DNA from: Phytopseudomonas seleniipraecipitans
GTDB lineage: Bacteria > Pseudomonadota > Gammaproteobacteria > Pseudomonadales > Pseudomonadaceae
NCBI RefSeq assembly: GCF_900102335.1
Contig: NZ_FNBM01000003.1
Location: 62,001-126,000, forward strand
Direction: 5' to 3'
DNA: 64,000 nucleotides
Numbering within the stretch: position 1 is the stretch's first letter; each line of letters begins with the position of its first letter. Positions 34,151 to 43,283 of the stretch are shown piece after piece. The notes under the pieces were generated by a model that did no database searches, was not told where the DNA came from, and worked only from the letters and a program-made list of their open reading frames with translations. The position numbers and the translations under genes are program-made.

Positions 34151-35458
34151 TTAGGACGTCTGCTCGACCGCCACGCCAGGAGCGCCAGGGCTTTTCTTTT
34201 CGAGCTTGCGGTAGACGATGTAGGTCAGCAGCACACCGCTAATCATCACGAGCGAGAGGAAGTACAGACCCGAGGACAGGGTGCCGGTGTACTCCTTGAG
34301 AGCACCGATCCCGAAGGGACCAATATAGCCGCCAAGGTTGCCGAAAGAGTTGATCAGGGCAATGCCGGCTGCCGCGCTGGCGCCTGTGAGGAAGCGCCCT
34401 GGTAGCACCCAAAAGATCGCGGTGACCGAGAATAGGCTGAAGGCAGTCAGACACAAGGCGGCCAGTTGCAGCACAGGCGAGGCCAGCCAGGCGCTGAGGA
34501 ACAGTCCAGAGGCGCCAAGAATGTAAAGCAGGGTCAGGTGGCCATAACGGTCGTTCAGACGATCCGAGCTACGCGGCACGACCAGCAGGCCGATGATCCC
34601 GAAGATGTACGGAATAGAAGAGATGAAGCCAGTTTTCAGGTCACTGCCGCCAAACTGGTGGACGATGGTCGGCAGCCACAGGCTTAGGCCATAGGTGCTC
34701 AGCGTGCTGGGCAGGTACAGCAGCGCCAGCAACAGAACCCGTCGATCGGTCAGCGCACGTAGCGGATTAGTGTGCTCGGTTTGACCGTACTCCTTGCGAT
34801 CCTTACCCAACTCCCCCTGCAACCACTGGCGATCCGACTCGGTCAGCCAGGTGGCGTCTTTGGGCGTATCTGGCAGCACCCGCAGGGTGGGCCAGGCCAG
34901 TATGACGGCCGGCACGCCGATGATGATGAACAGCCACTGCCAGCCGGCCAGACTCCAGATACCATCCATGCCCAGCAGCGCCCCGGCCAGAGGTCCGGTG
35001 ACCATCAGTGCGATGGGCTGCGAGAGGATGAAGAAGCCAAGCACCTTGCCGCGATGGCGTACCGGATACCAGCGGGTGATGTAGTAGAGCACGCCTGGGA
35101 AGAAACCTGCCTCGGCCGCACCAAGCAAAAAACGCATCAGGTAAAAGCTGTACGGCCCGGTCACGAAGGCCATGCCGACGGTGATGACGCCCCAAGTAAT
35201 CAAGATGCGGGCGAACCAGCGACGCGCACCAAAGCGTTCAAGCATCAGGTTGCTGGGTACTTCGAAGATGAAATAGCCGATGAAGAACAGGCCGGCACCG
35301 AAGCCGTAGGCCATGTCGCTGAGGCCGATGTCCGCGTTCATGTGCAGTTTGGCGAAACCGACTGCGGAACGATCAATGAAGGCGACCAGGTAGAGCAGGA
35401 TCAGGAAGGGAATCAACCTGAGTGTCAATGTACGAATAATCCGAGCTTCCGCATTCAT
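34151..35458 (-). CDS. MFS transporter, anion:cation symporter family
   Basis: A 435-residue, 12-helix permease. Features of the ACS family (sugar acids, organic acids) are visible: AFIDRSAVGFAKLHM in the first helix-loop, EVPSNLMLERFGARRW between helices 2 and 3, and the long central loop around residues 200-240. Relatives carry glucarate, galactonate, phthalate or 4-hydroxyphenylacetate, so the solute is not certain. Cotranscription with the aldolase/dehydrogenase pair and divergence from a sugar-acid dehydratase point to a sugar acid. Confidence 0.85.
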   Translation of the reverse strand: MNAEARIIRTLTLRLIPFLILLYLVAFIDRSAVGFAKLHMNADIGLSDMAYGFGAGLFFIGYFIFEVPSNLMLERFGARRWFARILITWGVITVGMAFVTGPYSFYLMRFLLGAAEAGFFPGVLYYITRWYPVRHRGKVLGFFILSQPIALMVTGPLAGALLGMDGIWSLAGWQWLFIIIGVPAVILAWPTLRVLPDTPKDATWLTESDRQWLQGELGKDRKEYGQTEHTNPLRALTDRRVLLLALLYLPSTLSTYGLSLWLPTIVHQFGGSDLKTGFISSIPYIFGIIGLLVVPRSSDRLNDRYGHLTLLYILGASGLFLSAWLASPVLQLAALCLTAFSLFSVTAIFWVLPGRFLTGASAAAGIALINSFGNLGGYIGPFGIGALKEYTGTLSSGLYFLSLVMISGVLLTYIVYRKLEKKSPGAPGVAVEQTS

Positions 35459-35542
35459 GGCGGCTCTCCATATTGTTTTTGTTATGGACTTTTGTCAGTC
35501 AGACCAAGGGAAACCTCAAGCCGCCAACTGACACGGACAATA

Positions 35543-35552
35543 TAGTAATACT
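35543..35552. promoter_or_regulatory. Candidate operator TAGTNATACT, distal copy
   Basis: TAGTAATACT, an AGT-N3-ACT inverted repeat in the divergent promoter region between the MFS and dehydratase genes. The same ten-base pattern recurs at 35616-35625, centred 73 bases away, close to seven helical turns. Confidence 0.45.
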
Positions 35553-35613
35553 TTTTAAAGCACAACTATTTGAAATTCAGTCTTTATAGGGTAGATTCGA
35601 TCAACCAAAACGA

Positions 35614-35628
35614 ATTAGTCATACTAAT
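35614..35628. promoter_or_regulatory. Candidate operator TAGTNATACT, proximal copy
   Basis: ATTAGTCATACTAAT is a perfect 6-base inverted repeat with a 3-base spacer, ending 16 bases before the dehydratase start. Its form resembles operators of FadR/UxuR-type GntR regulators, and a gene for such a regulator follows the dehydratase. Confidence 0.55.
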
Positions 35629-35644
35629 AAGAGTTGACCGCGCC

Positions 35645-37384
35645 ATGACTGAGAAGAAGACCAACCTCCGCTCCGCCCAGTGGTTTGGCACCGCCGACAA
35701 GAACGGCTTCATGTATCGCAGCTGGATGAAGAATCAGGGCATTCCCGATCACGAATTTCAGGGCAAGCCGATCATTGGTATCTGCAACACATGGTCGGAA
35801 CTGACCCCCTGCAACGCGCACTTTCGCAAGATCGCCGAACATGTGAAGAAGGGTGTGCTGGAGGCAGGTGGCTTTCCTGTCGAGTTCCCGGTGTTCTCCA
35901 GTGGCGAATCGAACCTGCGCCCCACAGCCATGCTCACCCGCAACCTGGCCAGCATGGACGTCGAGGAAGCTATCCGCGGAAACCCGATAGATGCCGTGGT
36001 GCTACTCACCGGTTGCGACAAGACCACCCCTGCTCTGCTGATGGGTGCCGCCAGTTGTGACGTGCCAGCCATCGTGGTCACCGGCGGGCCGATGCTCAAC
36101 GGCAAGCACAAGGGCAAGGATATCGGCTCAGGCACCGTGGTCTGGCAGATGCATGAAGCCTATAAAGGTGGGCAGATCAGCCTCGACGAATTTCTCAGCG
36201 CCGAAGCCGGCATGTCGCGCTCGGCCGGCACCTGCAACACCATGGGCACCGCTTCCACCATGGCCTGCATGGCTGAAGCTCTGGGCACCTCGCTGCCTCA
36301 TAACGCGGCAATACCCGCAGTGGACTCGCGTCGCTACGTGCTGGCGCACTTGTCCGGTATGCGTATCGTCGACATGGTGCATGAGGACCTGCGCCTGTCG
36401 AAAATTCTCACCAAGGCCGCCTTCGAGAATGCCATCAAGGTCAACGCCGCCATCGGCGGGTCGACCAATGCGGTGATTCATCTCAAGGCCATCGCCGGGC
36501 GTCTCGGTGTCGAATTGGATCTGGAAGACTGGACACGGGTAGGCCGTGGCACGCCGACGCTGGTCGACCTGCAACCGTCCGGGCGTTTCCTCATGGAGGA
36601 CTTCTACTACGCTGGCGGCCTGCCCGCGGTGATCCGCCGTATCGGCGAAGCAGGCCTGCTGCCTAACCCCGAAGCCCTCACTGCCAACGGCAAAAGCCTG
36701 TGGAGCAATTGCCAGGCCTCGCCGCAGTACAACGACGACGTAGTACGCCCGCTGGACAACCCCCTGGTTGCAGACGGCGGCCTGTGCATTCTGCGTGGCA
36801 ACCTGTCGCCACGCGGTGCAGTGCTCAAGCCTTCAGCAGCCACCCCGGCATTGATGCAACATCGAGGTCGCGCCGTGGTATTCGAGAACTTCGATGACTA
36901 CAAGGCACGCATCGCCGACCCGGATCTGGATGTCGACGAAACCTGCATTCTGGTCTTGAAGAACGCCGGGCCCAAGGGCTACCCAGGCATGGCCGAGGTC
37001 GGCAACATGGGCCTGCCGCCCAAGGTACTGGCCAAGGGCGTGACCGACATGGTGCGGATTTCCGATGCCCGCATGAGTGGCACCGCCTACGGCACCGTGG
37101 TACTCCACGTGGCCCCGGAAGCCGCCGCCGGTGGGCCACTCGCAGCGGTGCGCAATGGCGACTTCATCGAACTGGACTGTGCTGGCGGTCGCCTGCACCT
37201 AGATATCAGTGACGAAGAGCTGGCTGGTCGGCTGCTCGACCTGAAACCCGATACCAGCGCCAAGATATTCGACAGCGGCTATGCGCGCCTGTACGTCGAC
37301 CATGTATTGCAGGCCGATCAGGGCTGCGACTTCGACTTTCTGGTCGGCTGCCGGGGGTCTGCAGTGCCTCGCCACTCGCACTGA
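35645..37384 (+). CDS. IlvD/Edd-family sugar-acid dehydratase (L-arabinonate dehydratase type)
   Basis: Fe-S dehydratase that turns an aldonate into a 2-keto-3-deoxy acid. Start ATG 35645 (MTEKKTNLRSAQWFG) gives 579 residues. The iron-sulfur cysteines Cys56 (PCNAHF), Cys124 (TGCDKTTPA) and Cys197 (AGTCNTMG) have the spacing of [2Fe-2S] sugar-acid dehydratases. The catalytic serine region is MSGTAYGTVVLH. The sequence fits the L-arabinonate/D-xylonate/D-fuconate branch rather than IlvD proper. Substrate choice within that branch cannot be told by eye. It is divergent from the MFS operon. Confidence 0.85.
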   Translation: MTEKKTNLRSAQWFGTADKNGFMYRSWMKNQGIPDHEFQGKPIIGICNTWSELTPCNAHFRKIAEHVKKGVLEAGGFPVEFPVFSSGESNLRPTAMLTRNLASMDVEEAIRGNPIDAVVLLTGCDKTTPALLMGAASCDVPAIVVTGGPMLNGKHKGKDIGSGTVVWQMHEAYKGGQISLDEFLSAEAGMSRSAGTCNTMGTASTMACMAEALGTSLPHNAAIPAVDSRRYVLAHLSGMRIVDMVHEDLRLSKILTKAAFENAIKVNAAIGGSTNAVIHLKAIAGRLGVELDLEDWTRVGRGTPTLVDLQPSGRFLMEDFYYAGGLPAVIRRIGEAGLLPNPEALTANGKSLWSNCQASPQYNDDVVRPLDNPLVADGGLCILRGNLSPRGAVLKPSAATPALMQHRGRAVVFENFDDYKARIADPDLDVDETCILVLKNAGPKGYPGMAEVGNMGLPPKVLAKGVTDMVRISDARMSGTAYGTVVLHVAPEAAAGGPLAAVRNGDFIELDCAGGRLHLDISDEELAGRLLDLKPDTSAKIFDSGYARLYVDHVLQADQGCDFDFLVGCRGSAVPRHSH

Positions 37385-37498
37385 TCACCCATGCAAAACG
37401 CGCAACATTGACGCGCGCCTTAATCTGGACAGGACGTCCGGCGGGTGCATGGAGCGGTGCTATGATGCGCGGCATTCAGTCGGATCAGTGTCGGATAC

Positions 37499-38221
37499 AT
37501 GGATTACCAGACCCCCAAGCCGCGCAAGAGCATGCACGCCCAGATCGTTCAGGAGCTGGGCGTTCGTATTGTTTCCGGGCGTTTCAAACCAGAAGAGAAG
37601 CTGCCTCTGGAAGCGTCGCTTTGCGAAGAGTACAAGGTCAGCCGACCGGTATTACGCGAGGCCACACGAGTACTCAGCGCAAAGGGCCTGGTCCACTCCA
37701 AGCCACGCGTCGGCACCGTGGTACGCCCACGCAACGAATGGCACCTGCTCGACCCCGATGTACTGTTCTGGCTGGTACAGAGCACCCCACAGAGTCAGTT
37801 CTTCAATACCCTGGCCGGCGTGCGGCGGATTCTCGAACCGGAGATCGCGGCCCTGGCAGCGACTACTGCCACCGAGGAAGATATCGCCGCTATCGAAGAT
37901 GCCTACCTGCGCATGGAACGGGCACAAACCCGCCAGGAACTGCTGCAACCAGACATCGACTTCCACCGGTGCATCGCCGAAGCGACCCACAACGACCTGC
38001 TCGCCTATATGTGCAACATGCTTTCGTCACCATTGCGCGAATCGATCAATGTCACCAACTTGCGCCCGAACACCCAGCAACTCAGCCTGCCGCGGCACAA
38101 AGCAATTCTCACCGCTATCAAGAACCGCGATGCTCTTGGCGCCCGGCACGCCTCTCTGGTACAGCTCGACGACACTCGTCTCGCCCTCGACACCGTGATG
38201 AACGCGCTTACGCCGTTGTAG
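37499..38221 (+). CDS. FadR-subfamily GntR transcriptional regulator
   Basis: A 240-residue regulator. The N-terminal winged helix (LPLEASLCEEYKVSRPVLRE, about residues 36-55) is followed by an all-helical FCD ligand domain with its metal-binding histidine and aspartate pattern (PDIDFHRCIAEATHND). Such proteins sense sugar acids or related carboxylates. It lies 114 bases after the dehydratase gene, and the paired TAGTNATACT sites in the divergent promoter are likely targets. Confidence 0.85.
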   Translation: MDYQTPKPRKSMHAQIVQELGVRIVSGRFKPEEKLPLEASLCEEYKVSRPVLREATRVLSAKGLVHSKPRVGTVVRPRNEWHLLDPDVLFWLVQSTPQSQFFNTLAGVRRILEPEIAALAATTATEEDIAAIEDAYLRMERAQTRQELLQPDIDFHRCIAEATHNDLLAYMCNMLSSPLRESINVTNLRPNTQQLSLPRHKAILTAIKNRDALGARHASLVQLDDTRLALDTVMNALTPL

Positions 38222-38255
38222 CGTCCAGCTGGGACTGTTTCAGAAGGAGCCTGCC

Positions 38256-39502
38256 ATGAATGCCCACGCCCCACTTCTCCCGTCCCGCGAACTGCCCGTA
38301 GCGTTGCTCGAAGCCCTGACGCAATTGCTCGGCGAGCGCTTCAGCACCGCCCAGGCGGTGCGTGAACACCACGGCCGCGATGAATCCATGTACGACCCGG
38401 TACCGCCGGACGCCGTGGCCTTCGCTCACAGCCAGAACTAAATCAGTGCGGTGCTGCGCCTGTGCAATGAGCACCGAGTGCCGGTGATTCCCTACGGCAG
38501 CGGCTCGTCCCTGGAAGGCCATCTGCTGGCAGTCAACGGCGGCATGTGCGCCACCCGTGCCTCGGGCACCAACGCCGTGCGCTACGGCACCATGAGCGAG
38601 AATGTACTTGGGCCTGACCGCAGTACTAGCCAGCGGCGAAGTGATCAAGGCCGGCTCGCTGGCCAAGAAATCCGCTGCCGGTTATGACCTCACCCGATTG
38701 TTCATTGGCAGCGAAGGCTGCTCTGGGCGTCATCAGCGAGATTACCCTCAAGCTGCATCCGCAGGCCGAGGCAATCAGCGCTGCGGTGTGCAGCTTCCCC
38801 AGCATGCATGCCGCCGTGCAGACAGTAATTCAGACCATTCAGATGGGTATTCCGATTGCCCGCGCTGAACTGATCGACACGCTTACCACACAGGCGCTGA
38901 ACGGCTACTTCAAATTGGGCCTGACCGAAGCACCGACCTTATTCTTCGAGTTTCACGGCAGCGAAGCCGGGCTCGCCGAGCAGGTCAGAATGGTCGAGGC
39001 GCTGGTCGAGGAGAACGGCGGCAGCGGCCTGCAGTGGGCCACCGCCCAAGAAGATCGCAACAAGCTGTGGAGCGCCCGACACAATGCGCTGTTCGCCATC
39101 TTACAGCTCAAGCCCGGCAGCCGAGCGTGCTCCACCGATGTCTGCGTACCGCTGTCACACCTGGCCGACTGTGTAGTAGCGACCGACGAGGATGTGCGCT
39201 GGTCGAACATTCCGGCACCGATCTTCGGCCATGTCGGCGACGGCAACTTCCACGTCTGCCTGCTGCTCGACCCCCGCAATGCCGACGAACGGGATGAAGC
39301 CGAACGCCTCAACCGTCGTATCGTCGAACGCGCCCTGGCCGTCGGCGGCACTTGCACTGGCGAACACGGCATCGGTCTGCACAAGATCGACTACCTGATA
39401 CAGGAACACGGCGAGCCAGCTATCGACGTGATGCGCTCGATCAAGCGCGCTTTGGATCCGCATAACCTTATGAACCCGGGCAAGATCTTTCGCACGGAGT
39501 GA
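38256..39502 (+). pseudogene. Disrupted FAD-binding oxidase (glycolate/D-lactate dehydrogenase, GlcD-like)
   Basis: Remnant of an FAD_binding_4 / FAD-oxidase_C enzyme. The start (ATG 38256 after AGGAG) and the end (HNLMNPGKIF) are intact. In-frame TAA at 38439-38441 falls where the family has a sense codon. About 45 residues of the FAD domain are missing at 38537-38543. One extra G (38610-38612) and one extra base near 38719 shift the frame twice. The C-terminal half (38720-39502) is still open and well conserved (FGHVGDGNFHV, GTCTGEHGIG). The enzyme is inactive; with two independent single-base insertions, sequencing error alone is unlikely. Confidence 0.9.
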
Positions 39503-39524
39503 TTGCCCTGAGTGCAACGAAAAT

Positions 39525-39546
39525 GCCGACCCGAAGGTCGGCTTTT
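39525..39546. terminator. Rho-independent terminator after the oxidase pseudogene
   Basis: GCCGACC (39525-39531) and GGTCGGC (39536-39542) around a CGAA loop, followed by TTTT. It lies between the pseudogene and the convergent aldehyde dehydrogenase gene. Confidence 0.75.
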
Positions 39547-39614
39547 GTTTGCTGCCTGCGGCCAGAGCCTTTTAACGCCGCAGAGCCGGCGCGCAGCAGA
39601 CTTTAAATGAACAC

Positions 39615-41192
39615 CTACAGCATGTCGCGGCTACTGGCCCCATCCACCAGACGGGCGATGCCCAGCGGGTTGGCGTTCTTCAGCGCATCGGGCAGCAGAG
39701 CGTCCGGGCAGTTCTGGTAGCACACCGGCCGCAGGAAGCGGTCGATGGCGAGAGTGCCCACCGAGGTACCACGGGCATCGGAAGTCGCCGGGTACGGGCC
39801 GCCGTGCACCATCGAATCGCAAACTTCCACACCAGTCGGGTAGCCGTTGAACAGCACGCGGCCAACTTTCTGTTCAAGCAGTGCGAACAGTTCTTCGCTG
39901 CCTGCCAGATCGCCCGGTTCGGTGATCAGCGTGGCGGTCAGTTGGCCGTGCAGGCCCTTGATGGCAGCCAGCAACTCAGTCCGATCAGCCGCTTCGACGA
40001 CGATGGTAGTCGGGCCGAAAACCTCTTCCTGCAGCCGCTCGTCACCGTTCAGCAACAAGTTGACATCGGCCTTGAACAACTGCGGTCGAGCCTGGCTGCC
40101 TTCCTGCGTGGCGCCACTCAAATGGGTGATGCCAGGGTGCGCGGCAAGTGCAGACACACCTTTGCCGTAGCTTTCCAGGCCGGCGGCGTTGAGCAGGGTC
40201 TGGGCCGGTTGTTCGGCCATGCGGGCAGTGAGGTTCTCCAGAAAAATGCTGAATTCTGGCGAACGTATACCAATCACCAGGCCCGGGTTGGTGCAGAACT
40301 GGCCGGCGCCCAGCACCACCGAAGCGGCCAGCTCGCTGGCAACCTTGTCGCCACGAACCCGGAGGGCTTCGGGCAGCAGGATCACCGGATTGATGCTGCT
40401 CATCTCGGCGAACACCGGGATCGGCTGCGGGCGCGCCGCTGCCATGTCGCACAGCGCGCGACCGCCACGCAGCGAACCGGTGAAGCCGACGGCCTGAATG
40501 GCCGGGTGCTTGACCAGTGCCGCACCAACGCTGCCACCGTAGATCATGTTGAACACGCCCGTCGGCATGGCGGTTTTCTCGGCAGCGCGAAGCAGCGCCG
40601 CACCAACCAGCGCGGTGGTGGCCATGTGGCCAGGGTGCGCCTTGAACACCACCGGGCAGCCGGCAGCCAGGGCGGAGGCGGTGTCGCCGCCAGCGGTGGA
40701 GAACGCCAGCGGGAAGTTGCTGGCGCCAAACACGGCCACCGGGCCGAGGCCGATGCGGTACTGGCGAATATCCGGGCGCGGCAATGGCTGGCGATTCGGC
40801 AACGCACGGTCGATACGCGCGCCGAAGAAATCGCCACGACGCAGCACGGTGGCGAACAGGCGCATCTGGCCGCTGGTACGGCCACGCTCGCCCTGAATGC
40901 GGCCGGCAGGTAGCGCGGTTTCGCGGCACACGGTGGCGACGAATTCGTCACCCAGGGCGTCCAGCTCGTCGGCGATGGCGTCGAGGAAATCGGCGCGCTT
41001 GGTGGCCGGCAGGCTGCGGTAAATCGGGTAGGCCGCCGCGGCCGCTTCGGCAGCAGCGTCGACTTCATCGGGGGTGGCTTCGACGAATGCGTAAGGCAGC
41101 GCTTCGCCGGTCGTGGCATCGACGCTCTGCAGGTTCACCAAGCCTCGGGCACTGTAGGCGCCGCCGATGATGTTATGGCCGTTAACGGACAT
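39615..41192 (-). CDS. 2-oxoglutarate semialdehyde dehydrogenase (aldehyde dehydrogenase family)
   Basis: NAD(P)-dependent oxidation of 2-oxoglutarate semialdehyde to 2-oxoglutarate, last step of oxidative pentonate or hexarate catabolism. The 525-residue protein has the Asn of FGASNFPLAFS (about residue 155), the Glu region FAEMSSINPV and the catalytic Cys in GAGQFCTNPG. It belongs to the longer KGSADH group, not to succinate-semialdehyde enzymes. A strong GGAGGA precedes ATG 41192. It follows the AraD1-type gene by 56 bases on the same strand. Confidence 0.85.
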   Translation of the reverse strand: MSVNGHNIIGGAYSARGLVNLQSVDATTGEALPYAFVEATPDEVDAAAEAAAAAYPIYRSLPATKRADFLDAIADELDALGDEFVATVCRETALPAGRIQGERGRTSGQMRLFATVLRRGDFFGARIDRALPNRQPLPRPDIRQYRIGLGPVAVFGASNFPLAFSTAGGDTASALAAGCPVVFKAHPGHMATTALVGAALLRAAEKTAMPTGVFNMIYGGSVGAALVKHPAIQAVGFTGSLRGGRALCDMAAARPQPIPVFAEMSSINPVILLPEALRVRGDKVASELAASVVLGAGQFCTNPGLVIGIRSPEFSIFLENLTARMAEQPAQTLLNAAGLESYGKGVSALAAHPGITHLSGATQEGSQARPQLFKADVNLLLNGDERLQEEVFGPTTIVVEAADRTELLAAIKGLHGQLTATLITEPGDLAGSEELFALLEQKVGRVLFNGYPTGVEVCDSMVHGGPYPATSDARGTSVGTLAIDRFLRPVCYQNCPDALLPDALKNANPLGIARLVDGASSRDML

Positions 41193-41248
41193 GAATATTC
41201 CTCCAGTGCAGAAACCAAGCGGGGCCTGAAGGCCCCGGTGAATGCTGT

Positions 41249-42244
41249 TTAGAGGGCGGTAACACCGCCCGGCTCGAGCGGCTCGTCGGCCGCCACCAGC
41301 CCGTTGCGCAAGGGTGCGCCGAACTCGTTCATTTCGATCTCGAAGGTATCGCCAGGCTGGGCCTTGATACCGTCGGCATAAGACAGCGTAGCGGTTCCGA
41401 AGTAATGCACATGCACATCACCCGGGCGCAGGAACTGCTGGTACTTGAAGTGGTGGAACTCCAGGTTCTCCAGGCTGTGGCACATGTTTTCCTCACCGCT
41501 GAGAAACTCCTTTTCCCACAGCACGGCGCCATCGCGGTGAATGCGGCTGGTGCCGGACAGGTGCGCCGGTAGCTCACCAACGCGCAACTCCGGGCCGTAG
41601 GCGCAGAAGCGCAGTTTGGAATGCGCCAGGTACAGGTAGCTGCGGCGCTCCAGCACGTGGTCGGAGAACTCGTTACCCAGCGCGTAGCCGAGGCGATACG
41701 GCTTGCCGTCGTCACCGATCACATACAGCCCGACCAATTCGGGCTCCTCGCCACCATCCTCGGCGAACACCGGTACTGGCAGGTCGGCTCCGGGGCGCAC
41801 GACGATGCTGCCATCGCCCTTGTAGAACCATTCCGGCTGCGCGCCAACTTTGCCCGCGCCCGGTTTGCCACCGTCGACACCCCAACGGAACATGCGCATG
41901 GTGTCGGTCATGGTGGCTTCGTCCTGGCCCTTCTGCTGGTGCATCTTGTCGCGGGTCGAGGCGCTACCGAGGTGGGTCAGGCCGGTGCCGGTGATCAGGC
42001 AATGCGCCGGGTCTTCATGATCCAGCGGCGGCAGGATGTGGCCGCCTTTCTGCAAATCGGCATATGCCGGCCCCGTGTCGGTGCCGCGGCTATCGACTTC
42101 GCCCTGCAGGCTGCGCCCGGCGCGGATCGCCGCCAGCGCCAGCTCACGGGTGCTGGCAACACCATGCACGGTACGGATGGTGTCGCCATCGACAACGCCA
42201 ACCTGGCGCTGGCCTTGGGTGGATTCGAACTGGATCAGTCGCAT
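41249..42244 (-). CDS. AraD1/GguC-type protein (fumarylacetoacetate hydrolase superfamily)
   Basis: A 331-residue member of the FAH superfamily, AraD1/GguC group. The C-terminal fold carries the metal-site pattern LITGTGLTHLGS and LGYALGNEFSDH. Relatives sit in aldonate operons and are thought to dehydrate 2-keto-3-deoxy-pentonates to 2-oxoglutarate semialdehyde, which is exactly the substrate of the next gene's product. That assignment comes from context; the chemistry of this subgroup is less well documented than that of XylX or the DHDPS-type AraD. It is divergent from lysR. Confidence 0.8.
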   Translation of the reverse strand: MRLIQFESTQGQRQVGVVDGDTIRTVHGVASTRELALAAIRAGRSLQGEVDSRGTDTGPAYADLQKGGHILPPLDHEDPAHCLITGTGLTHLGSASTRDKMHQQKGQDEATMTDTMRMFRWGVDGGKPGAGKVGAQPEWFYKGDGSIVVRPGADLPVPVFAEDGGEEPELVGLYVIGDDGKPYRLGYALGNEFSDHVLERRSYLYLAHSKLRFCAYGPELRVGELPAHLSGTSRIHRDGAVLWEKEFLSGEENMCHSLENLEFHHFKYQQFLRPGDVHVHYFGTATLSYADGIKAQPGDTFEIEMNEFGAPLRNGLVAADEPLEPGGVTAL

Positions 42245-42341
42245 GGCTTATCTCTCTTGTTTGGCGGTTGGCCCGAACGGGTATGAAGCAGACTTTACGA
42301 ACTGCGCGCCAGCCTGCCTAATGACAGGCTCTGATCAAGCA

Positions 42342-42356
42342 ATAACTACTGGTTAT
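42342..42356. promoter_or_regulatory. Candidate LysR binding site (ATAAC-N5-GTTAT)
   Basis: A T-N11-A inverted repeat, ATAACTACTGGTTAT, lies 4 bases before the lysR start in the divergent lysR/araD1-type promoter region. A second inverted repeat, AGCCTG/CAGGCT (42311-42330), is nearby. The position suits autoregulation of lysR and control of the divergent operon. Confidence 0.5.
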
Positions 42357-42360
42357 CCCC

Positions 42361-43281
42361 ATGATCGCTTCCCTGCCCGCCCTGGTTTCCCGACTGCGCC
42401 TGAAACAGCTGCGCCTGCTGATCGCCCTCGACGAGCAGGGCTCGCTGCACAAGGCCGCAGAGGCCGTCGCCATCAGCCAACCCGGCGCGACCAAGGCGCT
42501 CAACGAGATCGAGTCGGCGTTCGGCATGCGCCTGTTCGTCCGCACCAGCCAAGGGCTGGAGGCCAATGATCTGGGGCGTTGCGCGATCCGCTACGCGCGG
42601 CTGATCCACAGTGATCTGGCGCACCTGCGCGAGGAGATGCTGGGCATCCTGCAGGGCCAGGGTGGGCGTTTGGTGGTGGGCGTGATCATGGGCGCGGTGC
42701 CGCAGCTGACCCGCGCACTGTCACGCTTGCGGGCGCGCCAGCCGGAGCTGTCGGTGGAGATCGTTGAAGACACCAGCGCGCGGCTGCTCAGCCTCATCGA
42801 CCAAGGCCGCCTGGATCTGGCGATCTGCCGTACTAGCGTGAGCCGCCGGCCGGACGACTACGACTGCCTGAGCCTGCATCAGGAACAACTGAAGGTGGTG
42901 GCCAACCCACGGCATCCGCTGGCCGCCAGCAGCAGGCTGACCCTGGCACAGTTGGCCGCCTACAGCTGGGTGGTATTCCCGGCGAACATGCCGATGCGCC
43001 TGGTGCTAGAGCGTGCATTCAGCGACGCCGGCCTGGAGTTTCCGCGCTACCCGCTGGAAACCGCCTCGACCTTTGCCACGCTGATGCTGCTGCAGGAAGA
43101 TCCCAACCTGGTCGCCCTGATGCCACGGGAAACCGCGCAGTCGGCGGCGCGCTTCGGCACGCTGGCGTGCCTGGAGCTGGATCAGGTGTTGCGTAGCGAG
43201 CCCTACGGCGTGATCAGCCGGCGCGGCGCGCCGCTCTCATCGCCAGCACGCTTGCTGCTGGAAGAGTTGCGCGCTTCGTAG
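42361..43281 (+). CDS. LysR-family transcriptional regulator
   Basis: A 306-residue LysR-type regulator. The N-terminal helix-turn-helix (GSLHKAAEAVAISQPGATKAL, about residues 28-48) is followed by a periplasmic-binding-like effector domain from about residue 95. It resembles the GbpR-like regulators of sugar and sugar-acid uptake. Its divergence from the AraD1-type/KGSADH operon, with a T-N11-A box between, makes it the probable controller of that operon. The start codon has no clear Shine-Dalgarno. Confidence 0.85.
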   Translation: MIASLPALVSRLRLKQLRLLIALDEQGSLHKAAEAVAISQPGATKALNEIESAFGMRLFVRTSQGLEANDLGRCAIRYARLIHSDLAHLREEMLGILQGQGGRLVVGVIMGAVPQLTRALSRLRARQPELSVEIVEDTSARLLSLIDQGRLDLAICRTSVSRRPDDYDCLSLHQEQLKVVANPRHPLAASSRLTLAQLAAYSWVVFPANMPMRLVLERAFSDAGLEFPRYPLETASTFATLMLLQEDPNLVALMPRETAQSAARFGTLACLELDQVLRSEPYGVISRRGAPLSSPARLLLEELRAS

Positions 43282-43283
43282 TT

